From contig NZ_CP046956.1 of assembly GCF_017792025.1 (NCBI RefSeq), positions 2,852,001 to 2,916,000 on the forward strand: a DNA stretch of 64,000 nucleotides, in the 5' to 3' direction. Position numbers and translations under genes: made by a program. Positions 19,348-28,747 of the stretch are shown here, piece after piece. How positions within the stretch are numbered: position 1 is the stretch's first letter; each line of letters begins with the position of its first letter. The DNA is from Sediminibacillus dalangtanensis. GTDB lineage: Bacteria; Bacillota; Bacilli; Bacillales; Amphibacillaceae. The notes beneath the pieces are model-generated. The model had not been told where the DNA came from. It was given only the letters and a program-made list of their open reading frames with translations, and did not search any database.

Positions 19348-20547
19348 TTAACCGGACTTCTCCTGGTTACGTAAACGGTATTCTTCTTTTGCAAATATAA
19401 TGCCGAGCTCATGTGGATCACCCTGATACATCGCCCGTTGTAAAAAGCGAATTTCTCCCCGTTCATCCCGCACCTCTAATTTACAGAAAGCACTATTTCG
19501 CTGTAATGCAGTGTAAAACTCCTGTTCATTACTGATTTGCTGTCCGTTTGCCCGTTCAATTCTTTCCCCGACAAGCATGCCAAGCTGGTCTGCTGGCGTA
19601 CCCGGAATAATACCCAGAATCAGCAGGCCTTTTTCAGATGGATGAAAGAAAGGCTGCTCCTGCTTGTCTTTTTCTCGGAACCGAAAGGAAATCCATTCCC
19701 TGCCGATCAGAGCTACTCCAAATGCAACAAGTGAGAGAAGCGGTAGAAAATAACTGCCGATGGCTAGTCCAAAAGTTAAAAATGCAAGGAATAGGACGGA
19801 TCTGCCGATTCTTTTGGCAGCATGCACTGGTTTTACTCCTTTCACCACTTGCTCAAAGCCTGTCATCAGCGGCAGAAGAATCAGTCCGAAGCTTTCTCCC
19901 TGGATATGTAAAACCGGCCACCAGTCCGCGAATGGCTCGATCATGCCCGTAGGGACCAAGGCGAAGAACGGAATAACCGCCATTTTTTTGAGCCGATGAC
20001 GGCCCACCCATTTTCCGCGATTTCCTTTGACTAGTTCCGGATATGTAGCTCTGCTTGTAATCCGCAAAAATAATAGGGCTTCTATTAGCAAAAATGCAGC
20101 GAGCAGCAATGCAAGGCCGGTGAAATTTAGTGACTCTAGATCCGTCGTCCAAGCTAAATCGGTATATTCTGCTATCAAAGGAGGAGCGATTAACAAAATA
20201 AAGTAACTAAACCCAAAAGTATAAGCAGCCGAGAGCAGGGTGAATCGTCCTGTAACAGAAAGCAGGATCATCATCGCCGACAACACCAGGAGTACCGGAT
20301 AACTGAAGACAATGCCGCCTCCTAGCGCAGCAGCAGAGAGCAGGATTCCGCCAATCAAGCTGACAGACCATGTATTTTTTGCTTCAGAGAAAACATCGAA
20401 AACTTTCAAACCAAATTGGCTGCGTTCTTGCTTAATCCGTCGGGTCGAAGCCAGCAATAACAAGATCACCGACCAGTACAGCAGCGGATTCAAAAACAGC
20501 TTTCCCACTCCCATTGCCAATTCTATCAACCATGCATCCAGTGCCAT
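19348..20547 (-). CDS. minJ: MinJ-like polytopic membrane protein with C-terminal PDZ domain
   Basis: MinJ bridges DivIVA and MinD at division sites and cell poles and is needed for swarming in B. subtilis. The 399-residue protein (397 in B. subtilis) has about seven or eight hydrophobic segments up to residue 290. A PDZ domain follows (about 300-385) with ILGIIPGTPADQLGMLVGERIERANGQ-type structure and the tail HELGIIFAKEEYR. It lies downstream of ctpB and the ftsEX block, the same place as minJ (yvjD) in B. subtilis. The assignment rests on topology, length and synteny together. Confidence 0.88.
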   Translation of the reverse strand: MALDAWLIELAMGVGKLFLNPLLYWSVILLLLASTRRIKQERSQFGLKVFDVFSEAKNTWSVSLIGGILLSAAALGGGIVFSYPVLLVLSAMMILLSVTGRFTLLSAAYTFGFSYFILLIAPPLIAEYTDLAWTTDLESLNFTGLALLLAAFLLIEALLFLRITSRATYPELVKGNRGKWVGRHRLKKMAVIPFFALVPTGMIEPFADWWPVLHIQGESFGLILLPLMTGFEQVVKGVKPVHAAKRIGRSVLFLAFLTFGLAIGSYFLPLLSLVAFGVALIGREWISFRFREKDKQEQPFFHPSEKGLLILGIIPGTPADQLGMLVGERIERANGQQISNEQEFYTALQRNSAFCKLEVRDERGEIRFLQRAMYQGDPHELGIIFAKEEYRLRNQEKSG

Positions 20548-20714
20548 GCTATTACCCTCCCCACTCTATTCACGAACATACCGCGTCAAATATAGTACAT
20601 ATATTATAGCATAGGAAAAAGCCTATAAGACAGCAATATTAAGAATCATACATAGAATCTGACAAACCAATACAGAAATAACAGACCGAATAAAAATGAT
20701 TTAGGAAAATACCA

Positions 20715-20773
20715 GGGTCAGTCCCCCACCTTATTAGCGCAATACCACTCTAAATCGGTAGGGGACTGACCCC
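20715..20773. repeat. REP-like palindromic repeat (GGGGACTGACCCC type)
   Basis: The element starts gggtcagtccccc (20715-20727) and ends ggggactgacccc (20761-20773), so its ends are inverted repeats. The inside shares tagcgcaata and accac.ctaaatc with the unit at 27368. It sits between minJ and the ctpB terminator. Confidence 0.8.
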
Positions 20774-20782
20774 ATCTCCTAT

Positions 20783-20818
20783 AAAAAAAGCACCCGCCGG
20801 CGGGGTAGCGGGCGGGTG
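20783..20818 (-). terminator. Rho-independent terminator after ctpB
   Basis: CACCCGCC (20791-20798) pairs with GGCGGGTG (20811-20818). Seven T follow on the minus strand. Confidence 0.9.
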
Positions 20819-20827
20819 TGGGGTTAT

Positions 20828-22312
20828 CTATTGAAATAATTCTTCTAATGCTTTTTCTTTTTGTTTATCGTTATTGCCTTCTCTGATCTTTTCTACGATA
20901 TCTGCCTGCAATTTGTTTGCCGTTTGTTCGTCTATTTTTCCAGTACTGTCCATACTGTTGTCCGACTGGAAGCTTTTAACGGCATTGGCGGTTTTCTGGT
21001 CATAAAGCCCGTCCTTATTACCAGGTTCGTAACCAAGCCCACTCAACATGATTTGAGCATTTTTCACTTGGTCGTTGTTTTGATTCAATTGAAGGGCTTC
21101 CTCGATTTGCAGCGGATTTGTATAAAAGTAATCTGGCTGTTTGACTTCAATGGTTGGATCTATCCCTTTTTCATGAATCCAGTTCCCTTCCGGCGTCAGC
21201 CACTTGAATAATGTCATTTTTATCGTACTGCCATCTCCCAACGGAATCGCCTGTTGGACTGTTCCTTTACCAAAACTGGTTGTCCCGACTAGTTCTGCAT
21301 CCCCGGCTTCTTTCATCGCTCCTGCCAGGATTTCCGAAGCGGAAGCACTTCCTTCGTCAATCAGGACATTGATCGGATAGCCTTTCTTTTCATCAATCTC
21401 TGAGAAATAACGGGACTTTTCCCCATTGCGGTCTTCTATTTGTACATAAGGTGTATCTTTCGGGATGAAGTTTTTTAAAATATCCTCTACAGCTGTGAAC
21501 AAGCCGCCCGGATTTCCTCGGACATCGATAACCAATCCGTCAATACCCTTGTCTTCCAACTTAGCGAGCTCTTCATCGAACCGTTTCGCAGTCCCTTCTG
21601 AGAAGGAAGTTATTTCAATGATACCTGCTGTTTTTCCGTTTACCTCTTTCGTATCGGAATATACGGTCTCGAGTGGAATATCGTCTCTTGTCAATTCAAT
21701 ATTCAACGGATCGGAAACACCAGGACGATTGATTTCCAACGTAACCTTTGAACCCTGTTCTCCTCTGATTTTGGAAACTGCGTCATAAAGATCCAAACCT
21801 TCTACGCTTTCCCCATCGACTTTCAAGATTTGGTCGTTCGGCTTTAATCCAGCTTCCTCTGCCGGCGAATCCTTGATTGGAGCGATAACAGTGACCTTGC
21901 CTTCCACCATGCTGACCTCGGCACCGATCCCTTCGAATGAGGATTCAATCGAATGATTGAACTCTTCTACAGTTTCTTGGTCCATATATACGCTATAGGG
22001 ATCTTCCAGGCTGTCCATCATCCCCTGAATCGCACCTTCAATCAACTTGCTGTCCTCTACATCTTCCAGATAGCTGTCCTTGATCAGGTTAAATGCCTTG
22101 TTTACTTTCGCGAGTTCCTCGTTACCTTGCGAACTCCCGATTAACTCCTCCTGCTCTTCTTCGCTTAAGTCGGCGAATGTTCCGCCGTCACCGCCTTGTT
22201 GGACGGTTGAATCCTGTGACTGGGCGAGCTGGACACCGAAGTATGCGCCAACGCCGCCAAGCAGGAGGGCAGCCACCATAATCGCTGCTATGTAGCGTTT
22301 TTTGAGATTCAT
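20828..22312 (-). CDS. ctpB: C-terminal processing peptidase CtpB (S41 family)
   Basis: The 494-residue protein has an N-terminal membrane anchor (about residues 7-27), a PDZ domain (roughly 120-200, with SPAEEAGLKPNDQILKVDG) and an S41 protease domain. The catalytic serine is in EGSASASEILAGA and the lysine in TSFGKGTVQQ. A C-terminal peptidoglycan-binding-1 domain (about 425-485) ends the chain. CtpB of B. subtilis cleaves SpoIVFA to time sigma-K activation. The start at ATG 22312 is chosen for GGAG at 8 nt and because it places the anchor at the N-terminus; the frame itself is open further upstream. Confidence 0.93.
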   Translation of the reverse strand: MNLKKRYIAAIMVAALLLGGVGAYFGVQLAQSQDSTVQQGGDGGTFADLSEEEQEELIGSSQGNEELAKVNKAFNLIKDSYLEDVEDSKLIEGAIQGMMDSLEDPYSVYMDQETVEEFNHSIESSFEGIGAEVSMVEGKVTVIAPIKDSPAEEAGLKPNDQILKVDGESVEGLDLYDAVSKIRGEQGSKVTLEINRPGVSDPLNIELTRDDIPLETVYSDTKEVNGKTAGIIEITSFSEGTAKRFDEELAKLEDKGIDGLVIDVRGNPGGLFTAVEDILKNFIPKDTPYVQIEDRNGEKSRYFSEIDEKKGYPINVLIDEGSASASEILAGAMKEAGDAELVGTTSFGKGTVQQAIPLGDGSTIKMTLFKWLTPEGNWIHEKGIDPTIEVKQPDYFYTNPLQIEEALQLNQNNDQVKNAQIMLSGLGYEPGNKDGLYDQKTANAVKSFQSDNSMDSTGKIDEQTANKLQADIVEKIREGNNDKQKEKALEELFQ

Positions 22313-22424
22313 GGTATTCACTCCAATGGATTTAATTCTATTTCTGCCTAAGTCTCTCCCTACTACTTTAACACGAAACAAACGCTGGTTGAGAAACAAT
22401 GGGCAAAATGGATGAAGATGTAAG

Positions 22425-22462
22425 AAAAAGGCATCACACCGTTAACTGTGCGATGCCTTTTC
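22425..22462 (-). terminator. Rho-independent terminator after the M23 hydrolase gene
   Basis: The arms AAAAGGCATC.CAC and GTG.GATGCCTTTT pair over 14 positions with one G-U on the minus strand. T residues follow. Confidence 0.88.
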
Positions 22463-22509
22463 TTCATTCAGTTTATGCGGGACTTGTCCCAAACATGTCT
22501 ATTAAAGAC

Positions 22510-23931
22510 TTAGAAATAACTATAAGGGTTTACGGCGTTGCTTTTCGAAGCGTTCCACGGACCTTTGTGCAATTCAAAGTGCAAGTGTGGCCCAGTCGAA
22601 TCACCGGTGTTACCCATTTGACCGATCTGGTCCCCTTGGCTTACAGATTGACCGGTCGAAACGTTAAAACTATTCAGGTGAGCATATACGGTAGTGTAAA
22701 CTTGTCCATTAATATAATGGCTGATAAACACACAGTTTCCGTAACTGGTGGAACGATACGCCCGGCTGACAACACCAGTGGCTGCCGCATAGACAGGTGT
22801 TCCAATGTTGTTAGCAATATCAATACCAGCATGGAAGCTACCCCAACGCATTCCTAAACCAGAGGTGTTAGTACCGCTAGATGGCCGGATGAACATGCCA
22901 CTTCCACTGGACTGCTGCGAGGAAGAAGAGCTGTTGCTTTGGGCAGAAGTATTGCTGCTACTGCTGCTTCCGCTTGATTCAGCCTTTTTGCGTTCTGCTT
23001 CTTCTTTACGTTTTTTCTCAGCAGCCATTTTTTCCAGTTCCTGCTTCTGAGCTTGTGCCTGCTGGATTGCTTTTTGAATCGCGCTTTCCTGGCTTGTGAG
23101 CAATTGCTGCTCTTCCTCTAAGGACATCTTATATTCTTCGAGTTCGTGTTGTTCGTCTTCCAACTCGTTCATATAGGACTCTTTTTGCTCCATTTTCTGA
23201 TTCAAGTCAGCTTTTAACGATTCAAGCTCCTGTTTTTGCTGCTGCAGGCTGTTCTTCTTGTCTTCCAGCTGGGCTTGTTTCGTTTCCAGCTGTTGTTTCT
23301 TCGATTCTACTTCTTCTTGCTTTTCTTCCAGTTCGGCCTTTTCAGCCCGATGTGTTTCCATGATGTCTTTATCCTGATCCATGATTTTATTCACGGCAGT
23401 TGCCCGGTTGATGAAATCCCCAAAGTTTTGGGCGCCCATCAGCACTTCCAAGTAACTGATGTCTCCGCCGTTTTTCTGGATATTGCGCAACCGATTTTTC
23501 AACAATTCTTCACGTTTGGCAATCCGCTCTTTCAAGTCCTCGATATCGGCTTTCAGCTGTTCAATCTCCTGCTTCGTCTGTTCGATTTCTGCAGTTGTTT
23601 GCTCGATTTCCTGATTGGTAGTACTTATTTCCGCTTCTTTACTTGCAATTTTTTCCTGTGCGTCGGACAGTTCCTGATCAATTTTCTCTATTTCATTTGT
23701 TACTTTGTTCTGATTCTCTTTGTTTTGTTCAATCTTTTCTTCCGTATTGGACTTTTTTCCGCTCACTTCGCTTTTTTCGCTGCTGACATCATTCTGCTTT
23801 TCTTTCAATGTGTTGAGTTCGTCTTTTACGCTGTCGATTTCGTTTGCTCTTACCTGGCTGACACCCGGTAAAACAGTGCCTAACGATAATGCAGTTATCA
23901 TGAATAAATAAGCCGGTTTTTTCTTAATCAT
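22510..23931 (-). CDS. Secreted coiled-coil murein hydrolase, EnvC/PcsB-type N-terminus with M23 (LytM) domain
   Basis: The 473-residue protein has a signal peptide ending near VRAN and a very long Glu/Gln/Lys-rich coiled coil (about residues 30-320). A Ser-rich linker follows, then a C-terminal LytM/M23 metallopeptidase domain. Metal-site motifs are complete (HAGIDIANN and HLHFELH), so the domain should be active, unlike degenerate EnvC. The start at 23931 is preferred because GGGGGA is 9 nt away; the ATG at 23937 is only 3 nt away. It lies 65 bp downstream of ftsX, in the order ftsE-ftsX-hydrolase, so it is the likely enzyme activated by the FtsEX complex. Confidence 0.88.
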   Translation of the reverse strand: MIKKKPAYLFMITALSLGTVLPGVSQVRANEIDSVKDELNTLKEKQNDVSSEKSEVSGKKSNTEEKIEQNKENQNKVTNEIEKIDQELSDAQEKIASKEAEISTTNQEIEQTTAEIEQTKQEIEQLKADIEDLKERIAKREELLKNRLRNIQKNGGDISYLEVLMGAQNFGDFINRATAVNKIMDQDKDIMETHRAEKAELEEKQEEVESKKQQLETKQAQLEDKKNSLQQQKQELESLKADLNQKMEQKESYMNELEDEQHELEEYKMSLEEEQQLLTSQESAIQKAIQQAQAQKQELEKMAAEKKRKEEAERKKAESSGSSSSSNTSAQSNSSSSSQQSSGSGMFIRPSSGTNTSGLGMRWGSFHAGIDIANNIGTPVYAAATGVVSRAYRSTSYGNCVFISHYINGQVYTTVYAHLNSFNVSTGQSVSQGDQIGQMGNTGDSTGPHLHFELHKGPWNASKSNAVNPYSYF

Positions 23932-23996
23932 GTTCATCGTTCCCCCTGTTAGTACCTATTTAACGATTTTTTCTTTTTGTTGACTAATTCCTCTGC

Positions 23997-24890
23997 CTAC
24001 ACCTTCAAGAATTTCCGTACACTCATGACACTGCCCCAGACTCCGATCACGGCACCTATTCCCAAAATAATCAGAGAAAGCTGCCAGGCAAACGGATTGA
24101 AAGGCATTAAGGAGACAAAATCAAATGTGATCAATTGGCTTACATTTGTGTCTAGGTAATAATAACCTGAGAGAATCGCTGCTATCGGTATCACACTTCC
24201 AAGTATGCCGAGCAGCAGTCCTTCAATAAAAAACGGCCAGCGGATAAATGCATTGGTTGCTCCAACGAGCTTCATTATGCCAATTTCCTTACTGCGAGCC
24301 ATAATGGTGATTTTAATGGTATTTGAAATAAGGAAGATTGCTGTGAATACCAAACCGATGATCAAAGCCAATCCGATGTTTCTTGCATATTTATTGAAAC
24401 GGAATAAATTCTGGACAACGTCTTCTCCATAATTTACTTCCTGGATATTGTCGAACCCTTCGATTTTCGAGGCAACATCAAACGTATCAAGCGGGTCTGC
24501 TGTTTTTATGACAAACGCGTCATTCAATGGGTTGTCCTGTTCAAACATTTCCCAAGTTTCCCCTTGTTCGCCCATACTTTCAATTAAGCCGTTTAATTCC
24601 TCTTCTTTTGAGGAATAATCTACACTAGCAACGTCAGGAATATTTTCGATTTGTTGACGGATATCGTCTACTTGTGCTTCGTCTGCTGTAACTTCAACCA
24701 GCGCTTTGATTTCGACATCTTCTTCGATGTTGCCGGCAACCTGGTTTAAGTTGAGCATCAAAGCCAGAAATGCACCGACCAGGATCAACGTCGTGGTTAC
24801 AGCTCCCACTGATGCTATAGTCATCCAACCGTTCCGGCGGATGTTTTTGGCGCCTTCGCGAAGGTGTCTTCTGAATGTATTAAATTTCAT
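23997..24890 (-). CDS. ftsX: Cell-division ABC transporter permease FtsX
   Basis: FtsX is the membrane partner of FtsE. The complex does not transport but switches cell-wall hydrolases on. The 297-residue protein has the conserved N-terminus RRHLREGAKNIRRNGWMTIASV, one transmembrane helix, a large extracellular domain (about residues 50-165), then three more helices around a short cytoplasmic loop with MKLVGATNAFIRWPF. The ATG at 24890 overlaps the last 11 bp of ftsE and follows GGGGTGA, giving translational coupling. The frame runs on upstream without a better start. Confidence 0.95.
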   Translation of the reverse strand: MKFNTFRRHLREGAKNIRRNGWMTIASVGAVTTTLILVGAFLALMLNLNQVAGNIEEDVEIKALVEVTADEAQVDDIRQQIENIPDVASVDYSSKEEELNGLIESMGEQGETWEMFEQDNPLNDAFVIKTADPLDTFDVASKIEGFDNIQEVNYGEDVVQNLFRFNKYARNIGLALIIGLVFTAIFLISNTIKITIMARSKEIGIMKLVGATNAFIRWPFFIEGLLLGILGSVIPIAAILSGYYYLDTNVSQLITFDFVSLMPFNPFAWQLSLIILGIGAVIGVWGSVMSVRKFLKV

Positions 24891-25566
24891 AGCCGTATTC
24901 ACCCCGATGTTCGTCACGTACCACTAGACCGTCTTCGATAGCGATAACGCGTTTCTTGAAAGTGTTCACAATCTCTTTGCTGTGAGTGGCCATTAGAATG
25001 GTTGTTCCTGCTGCATTTATTTCTTCAAGGATTTTCATGATTTCCCACGATGTTTCCGGATCCAGGTTTCCGGTCGGTTCATCAGCGATAACCAGTTGAG
25101 GATGATTGACAATCGCTCTGGCAATGGCTACCCGTTGTTGTTCCCCCCCTGATAATTCGTCAGGGATGAAGCGAGCCTTATTTTTCAAACCGACTTGGTC
25201 CAACACTTCCATTACTCGCTTACGGATTACTTTCGGGGTTTCCTCAATTACCTCCAGTGCGAACGCCACATTTTCGAAGACTGTCATTTTGGGGAGTAAT
25301 TTGAAATCCTGGTAAACTACGCCGATATTTCTTCTTAAGTAAGGAACTCTTTTCCATTTCAAATCATGAAGCTTGTGGTTGTTGACAATGACTGTCCCTT
25401 TGGTTGGCTTTTCTTCTCTGAAAATCATTTTGATGAATGTAGACTTTCCCGCGCCGCTCGGACCGACAACATATACAAACTCACCCTGTTCGATACGGAC
25501 ATCAATGCCATTTAGGGCAGTGACACCATTCGGATAAGTCTTGTAAACTCCCTGCATATCTATCAT
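24880..25566 (-). CDS. ftsE: Cell-division ATP-binding protein FtsE
   Basis: This 228-residue ABC ATPase has Walker A GPSGAGKST (about residues 35-43), the signature LSGGEQQR, Walker B LVIADEPTG and the H-loop ATHSKE. It drives conformational change in FtsX to activate peptidoglycan hydrolases. The start follows AAGGTGAT at 7 nt. The gene leads a likely ftsE-ftsX-M23 operon read from a promoter in the 424-bp gap upstream. Confidence 0.96.
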   Translation of the reverse strand: MIDMQGVYKTYPNGVTALNGIDVRIEQGEFVYVVGPSGAGKSTFIKMIFREEKPTKGTVIVNNHKLHDLKWKRVPYLRRNIGVVYQDFKLLPKMTVFENVAFALEVIEETPKVIRKRVMEVLDQVGLKNKARFIPDELSGGEQQRVAIARAIVNHPQLVIADEPTGNLDPETSWEIMKILEEINAAGTTILMATHSKEIVNTFKKRVIAIEDGLVVRDEHRGEYGYEI

Positions 25567-25990
25567 AAATTTATCACCTTTATCTCAATATGTTATATCG
25601 TGTTGAAATTTCTAGCTAGCCGCCGCTGACTAATTTGTCGAATCAGCAATTCTTTTACATTATAACATCTCTTATTGATTTTTTTAGCCATAAAATTATT
25701 ACATTTATATTTCAACGTTAGCAATATCACAACAGTTCACAGCAACGAAACTACCAGTATATTGACAAATTAATAGAAATGGACGGGAAGTTTGCCAGAA
25801 AAATTCAACTTCCTCCCTTTTATCGGCATTTTTCTTGTTTTGTTAAACGAAATTCCGAAAGTGTCCCGATCCACTCCAATGGTTCGACAAGAGACTAACG
25901 TAAAGTTCAAGGGAATAAGCGGTTATTTCCATACTGCACAAAAAAAGACGCCCTCTTCAGGACATCTTTTTATCTGTTTTAATTCTTCTT
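25567..25990. other. Intergenic gap with ftsE promoter region and cccB terminator
   Basis: There is no gene here. On the minus strand a perfect TATAAT (25659-25664) lies about 95 bp before ftsE but has only a weak -35. The arms at 25942-25953 and 25959-25971 (AAAAAGATGTCCT type, followed by seven T on the minus strand) form the cccB terminator. Confidence 0.6.
25941..25971 (-). terminator. Rho-independent terminator after cccB
   Basis: A stem of about 12 pairs with two G-U wobbles is followed by seven T on the minus strand, about 20 bp past the cccB stop. Confidence 0.8.
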
Positions 25991-26359
25991 TTACTTTTTC
26001 TCAGCCAGCCAGGCAGAAATCAATTCCGCATCTTCCCCTGTGGCTTGTCCAGGCGGCATGCCACCTCTGCCTTTTTCGATGATTTCCAAGATTTCTTCCT
26101 GGGAATACTTGCTGCCAACTTCCCGTAAATCCGGTCCGACATTGCCGCTCAAGTCTGCTCCGTGACAGGACTGGCAGCTTTTCTTGTATTCTTCTTCAGC
26201 AGCCGCCGTATCGACGGTCCCTTCTGTGTCGCCCGAGTTTTCCTCGGTTTGCTGGTCTTCCGATGTAGATTGTCCTTCATCCTCTGCCTGGTCGCCGGAG
26301 CCGCATCCGTTCAGGATAAAAGCTGCAGCAAGCAGAAAGAGAAACAAGATTTTTTTCAA
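25991..26359 (-). CDS. cccB: Lipoprotein cytochrome c-551
   Basis: This 122-residue class I cytochrome c carries a lipoprotein signal (LAAAFILNGC, lipobox cysteine near residue 19), then an acidic Gln/Glu/Asp-rich linker. The heme motif CQSCH is near residues 58-62, with distal methionine in GRGGMPPG. It should shuttle electrons at the outer face of the membrane in the respiratory chain. The position next to yvjA and near prfB matches B. subtilis cccB. It is monocistronic with its own terminator. Confidence 0.93.
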   Translation of the reverse strand: MKKILFLFLLAAAFILNGCGSGDQAEDEGQSTSEDQQTEENSGDTEGTVDTAAAEEEYKKSCQSCHGADLSGNVGPDLREVGSKYSQEEILEIIEKGRGGMPPGQATGEDAELISAWLAEKK

Positions 26360-26405
26360 AGTCTATTCCCCCATTTGCTTCGTTGTCATCTCTATTATAA
26401 GCAAA

Positions 26406-27275
26406 TCAGTGGTTTTTAAAACCCTCGCCAAGCACTTCTGTCGCATTCATGGCGACGACAAACGCATGGGGATCAATTCTTTTTACGAGTTGTGTCAATT
26501 TCGTGAATTCATTCTGCGCAACCACACACATGACGATTCGCCGTTCCTGTTCCGTATATCCACCGGTTCCATTCAAAACGGTAACGCCTCTGTCGACATC
26601 CTGGAGCAAAGCGCGTCGGATATCTTCCGTATAGTCCGTAATGATCAACACATTTTTCGACGTGTTCAGCCCTACCTGGACAAAATCGATCGTTCTGCTG
26701 GTTACGAACAGACCGATTAATGCATAAAGTCCTTCTTCTACGGAGAAAACGAATGTAGCTGTTAACACAATCATTCCGTCAAAAATCGGTACGCAAACAC
26801 CGAGCGGGAGATGCGTGAATTTATGAAGGATTTGTGCAGCAAGGTCGATTCCCCCAGTAGATGCTTTTCCACGAAAAACAATGCCAAGTCCGAGACCAAC
26901 ACCCATCCCGCCAAAAATCGATCCAAGCAATGGATCCGGCGTTGCAGGCGGGAAATCCCGTGTTAGAAACACGAAGAACGGTAGGACAACCGTACCGACC
27001 AATGACTTTAAGCCAAAGTTTTTACCAAGAATTATTACCCCGGAAATAAACAACGGGATATTCAGTGCCCACTGGACTACAGAAGGCTCCCAGCCAAACA
27101 GTGCTTTCGTTATCGTACTGATACCTGCCACACCGCCTGATGCGATATCATGAGGCAAAAGAAAAACATTAAAAGCGAGCGCCACAAAAAATGCCCCGAT
27201 AATAACCAACGAATATTCAATCACATGAACCAGCCATACCGGCATTGGATTCCGCCTGTACTTTGCAATCATCAT
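26406..27275 (-). CDS. yvjA: YitT-family membrane protein (YvjA)
   Basis: The 289-residue protein has five to six transmembrane helices in the first 190 residues (DUF161/YitT type, with PHDIASGGVAGIS and GKASTGGIDLAAQIL). A soluble DUF2179 domain (about residues 215-280, DVDRGVTVLNGTGGYT) completes it. The genomic place between cccB and prfB matches yvjA of B. subtilis. The transported or sensed substrate of this family is not established. Start codons at the first and second Met are both compatible with the GGGGTG ribosome site. Confidence 0.9.
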   Translation of the reverse strand: MMIAKYRRNPMPVWLVHVIEYSLVIIGAFFVALAFNVFLLPHDIASGGVAGISTITKALFGWEPSVVQWALNIPLFISGVIILGKNFGLKSLVGTVVLPFFVFLTRDFPPATPDPLLGSIFGGMGVGLGLGIVFRGKASTGGIDLAAQILHKFTHLPLGVCVPIFDGMIVLTATFVFSVEEGLYALIGLFVTSRTIDFVQVGLNTSKNVLIITDYTEDIRRALLQDVDRGVTVLNGTGGYTEQERRIVMCVVAQNEFTKLTQLVKRIDPHAFVVAMNATEVLGEGFKNH

Positions 27276-27367
27276 AACACCCCGTTCATCAAGTAGCAGA
27301 GAAGAATAACCTTCCCCACCCCAACCTTAAGGAGTATATCATGACAACAAGCCGGTAACAAGGCTTT

Positions 27368-27443
27368 GGGGACAGTCCCTCACCACAGTAGCGCAGTAGC
27401 GTGACAGTGTTTTACCACGCTAAATCAGTGGGGGACTGTCCCC
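27368..27443. repeat. REP-like palindromic repeat (GGGGACTGTCCCC type)
   Basis: The element starts ggggacagtccct (27368-27380) and ends ggggactgtcccc (27431-27443), with an inner hairpin AGCGTG...CACGCT. It shares agtagcgcagta and accacgctaaatcagt with the unit at 20715. It abuts the stop of the AI-2E permease gene and may act as its terminator. Confidence 0.82.
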
Positions 27444-27445
27444 TT

Positions 27446-28552
27446 CTACACTTGTTTTTCAGATTTTGCTTTGCGATGAATGAGAATAAATCGGTACATG
27501 TTAACCACGATCGATTTTCCCACTGCATAGGTTGGAACCGCCAAAATCAGGCCGATAATGCCACCGAAGTTAGCAGAGACAAGCAAGATAAAAATAACGG
27601 TCAGCGGATGAATGTCGAGCTTTTTCCCCATTACTTGCGGGGAGAAGAAGTTGCTGTCTATTTGCTGAACGATGATGATCACCAACAATACGAGCAGCGC
27701 CTTAATCGGCGACTCCGTCAAACCGACGATGACAGCAGGTGCTGTCCCGATAAACGGTCCGATAAATGGAACGACATTGGTCACTGTGGCCACGACACCA
27801 AGGACGAGCGAATATTGCAATCCAAGAATAAAATAACCGATTGTGAGCAGCGTACCGACACAAAGGCTGACAATCAACTGCCCTTGAATATAAGAACTCA
27901 ACGCATGATCCAGATCCTTTAGTACTTTTCTTCCCTCGCTCTCATATTTATTCGGGGTAAAGCGCAACAGTCGGTTCGGAAGCTTGTCGCCTTCTTTCAG
28001 CATATAAAACAGAATAAACGGAACGGTGACAAGCAATACCACTATATTGGTGATGGTCGTGATTACCGACACAATATTGGAACCGATCGATTCCAGTGAA
28101 CTGCTAAGGTAATCGCCTACTTGGCTTCCGAGTTGGTCTGAAGAAACATTCCTATTCTCCTGAAAACGCTGGACCCAGCCGTTGCTTTGTACATCGGCTA
28201 TCCAGCCTTGCACACTTTCGACAAACTGGGGAATGTTTTCCACCAGTTTGGAAAACTGCTGCTGAAGTGGCGGACCGATGAGGAAAACCAGGCCAGTCAA
28301 TACTCCGGCGGCCATTAAATAAACAAGCAAAATCGCCAGGGAATCCGGCATATACTTGCTTCCGAGAAGGGCAAATGGCCTCATCAAGTAGTATAGGACA
28401 CCAGCCACGATGATTGGTGCAGCCAACGTCGTAAAGATAATAACAAGTGGAGTAAACACAAAGCTCACTAAATCAAGTAAATAAATAATCAATAATAACA
28501 GGATAATTCCCACTGCCGGGACAAACCACTTGCGTTTCGTCAATTCTTGCAT
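27446..28552 (-). CDS. AI-2E family transporter (PerM/YdbI-type permease)
   Basis: The 368-residue membrane protein has paired N-terminal helices, a soluble segment (about residues 100-150), and a C-terminal group of helices. The latter contain the family hallmarks LDHALSSYIQGQLIVSLCVG and PFIGPFIGTAPAVIVGL. AI-2E/UPF0118 proteins include autoinducer-2 exporters and Na+/H+ antiporters, and the sequence does not choose between them. It is not at this place in B. subtilis and lies between a REP-like element and the prfB terminator, so it is probably transcribed alone. Confidence 0.85.
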   Translation of the reverse strand: MQELTKRKWFVPAVGIILLLLIIYLLDLVSFVFTPLVIIFTTLAAPIIVAGVLYYLMRPFALLGSKYMPDSLAILLVYLMAAGVLTGLVFLIGPPLQQQFSKLVENIPQFVESVQGWIADVQSNGWVQRFQENRNVSSDQLGSQVGDYLSSSLESIGSNIVSVITTITNIVVLLVTVPFILFYMLKEGDKLPNRLLRFTPNKYESEGRKVLKDLDHALSSYIQGQLIVSLCVGTLLTIGYFILGLQYSLVLGVVATVTNVVPFIGPFIGTAPAVIVGLTESPIKALLVLLVIIIVQQIDSNFFSPQVMGKKLDIHPLTVIFILLVSANFGGIIGLILAVPTYAVGKSIVVNMYRFILIHRKAKSEKQV

Positions 28553-28692
28553 AACGTCACTTCCTCTCTTTTCCTACCTATCCAAATAATATCCTAACAG
28601 CCAGGCCGGTAAACGTAGGCAAGCAGAGTATGCGAGCGAAAGTGAGTATCCTTTGGGGAAAATGGCCTGGCAGTATTCTAACAACATAACGC

Positions 28693-28735
28693 AAAAAGAC
28701 CGGAGGATGCCTCTTGCTGGCTTTCTCCGGTCTTT
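28693..28735 (-). terminator. Rho-independent terminator after prfB
   Basis: A perfect 11-bp stem (AAAGACCGGAG at 28695-28705, complement at 28725-28735) lies 13 bp past the prfB stop. T residues follow on the minus strand. Confidence 0.9.
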
Positions 28736-28747
28736 CTATGCCTTCTC

